From Leuctra nigra (lineage: Eukaryota; Arthropoda; Insecta; Plecoptera; Leuctridae): DNA of 64,000 nt. The stretch is taken from positions 21,522,069 to 21,586,068 of the forward strand of contig OW203771.1 in the NCBI GenBank assembly GCA_934045905.1. The letters are read 5' to 3'. The notes beneath the pieces are model-generated. The model was not told where the DNA came from. It did no database searches and saw only the letters and a program-made list of their open reading frames with translations. Below are positions 63,911 to 64,000 of the stretch, in pieces; position 1 is the stretch's first letter; each line of letters opens with the position of its first letter. Both the position numbers and the translations under genes were made by a program.

Positions 63911-64000
63911 CGGGTAGTTTTCTCACGATTACCGCCAGGTTCGTGGTGTTATAGTTTCCGTTTTTCAGTCGACTTTCTATATCGATATTCGATATAAATC

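Noticed and set aside
63669..63926. An upstream exon of the protease homologue
   Set aside because: The frame runs through an 18-bp tandem repeat and a probable MITE and shows no S1 wording such as AAHC.

Overview
This is AT-rich eukaryotic DNA from an arthropod, most likely an insect. A hemipteran is my guess, from the style of the sequence and not from any marker. The evidence for an animal genome is GT-AG introns that splice in phase, a metazoan SLC6 neurotransmitter-type transporter, an S1A serine protease homologue, APE-type and R2-like LINEs, tRNA-derived SINEs and very many short inverted-repeat transposons (MITEs). One 200-base assembly gap (N) lies at 22151-22350.

Two cellular genes are supported, both on the minus strand. 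(1) An SLC6 Na+/Cl- coupled transporter, most like the glycine-transporter group, runs from its ATG at 36689 to its stop at 12277. Ten visible coding segments join in phase. The gap hides the rest of TM3, extracellular loop 2 and the start of TM4. (2) The last three exons of a trypsin-fold serine protease homologue lie at 63629-59427. Its catalytic Ser195 is replaced by Tyr and it ends in a very acidic tail. Its 5' part lies beyond the right edge. Three further GC-richer spots with good minus-strand splice donors (near 10.9, 44.0 and 57.3 kb) could be non-coding first exons.

The rest is mostly mobile DNA. 0-2.5 kb: an RTE-like LINE fragment, a hairpin MITE and a duplicated exon-like module. 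2.48-9.73 kb: a non-autonomous hAT-type element with 8-bp target duplications holds a second inverted-repeat element, which holds a full-length LINE. That LINE has an ORF1 with an array of 56-residue repeats and a TARG1/OARD1-like macrodomain, and its ORF2 lies in the same frame behind one UGA. 12.3-36.7 kb: the transporter gene, with introns full of MITEs, and an intact R2-like LINE (24.75-28.05 kb) between ~400-bp inverted repeats. 37.3-42.1 kb: a third intact LINE (minus strand) inside a palindromic element. 42-58 kb: no convincing gene; dispersed MITEs, SINEs and degenerate repeats. 58.2-59.4 kb: a 1.2-kb foldback element that abuts the protease-homologue stop codon. 61.9-62.7 kb: a truncated LINE.

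The most unusual signals are the macrodomain LINE with its in-frame stop, and two separate splice-junction duplications in the transporter gene: a 13-copy array of one exon end plus its splice donor, and a 138-bp duplication of the next exon's acceptor.
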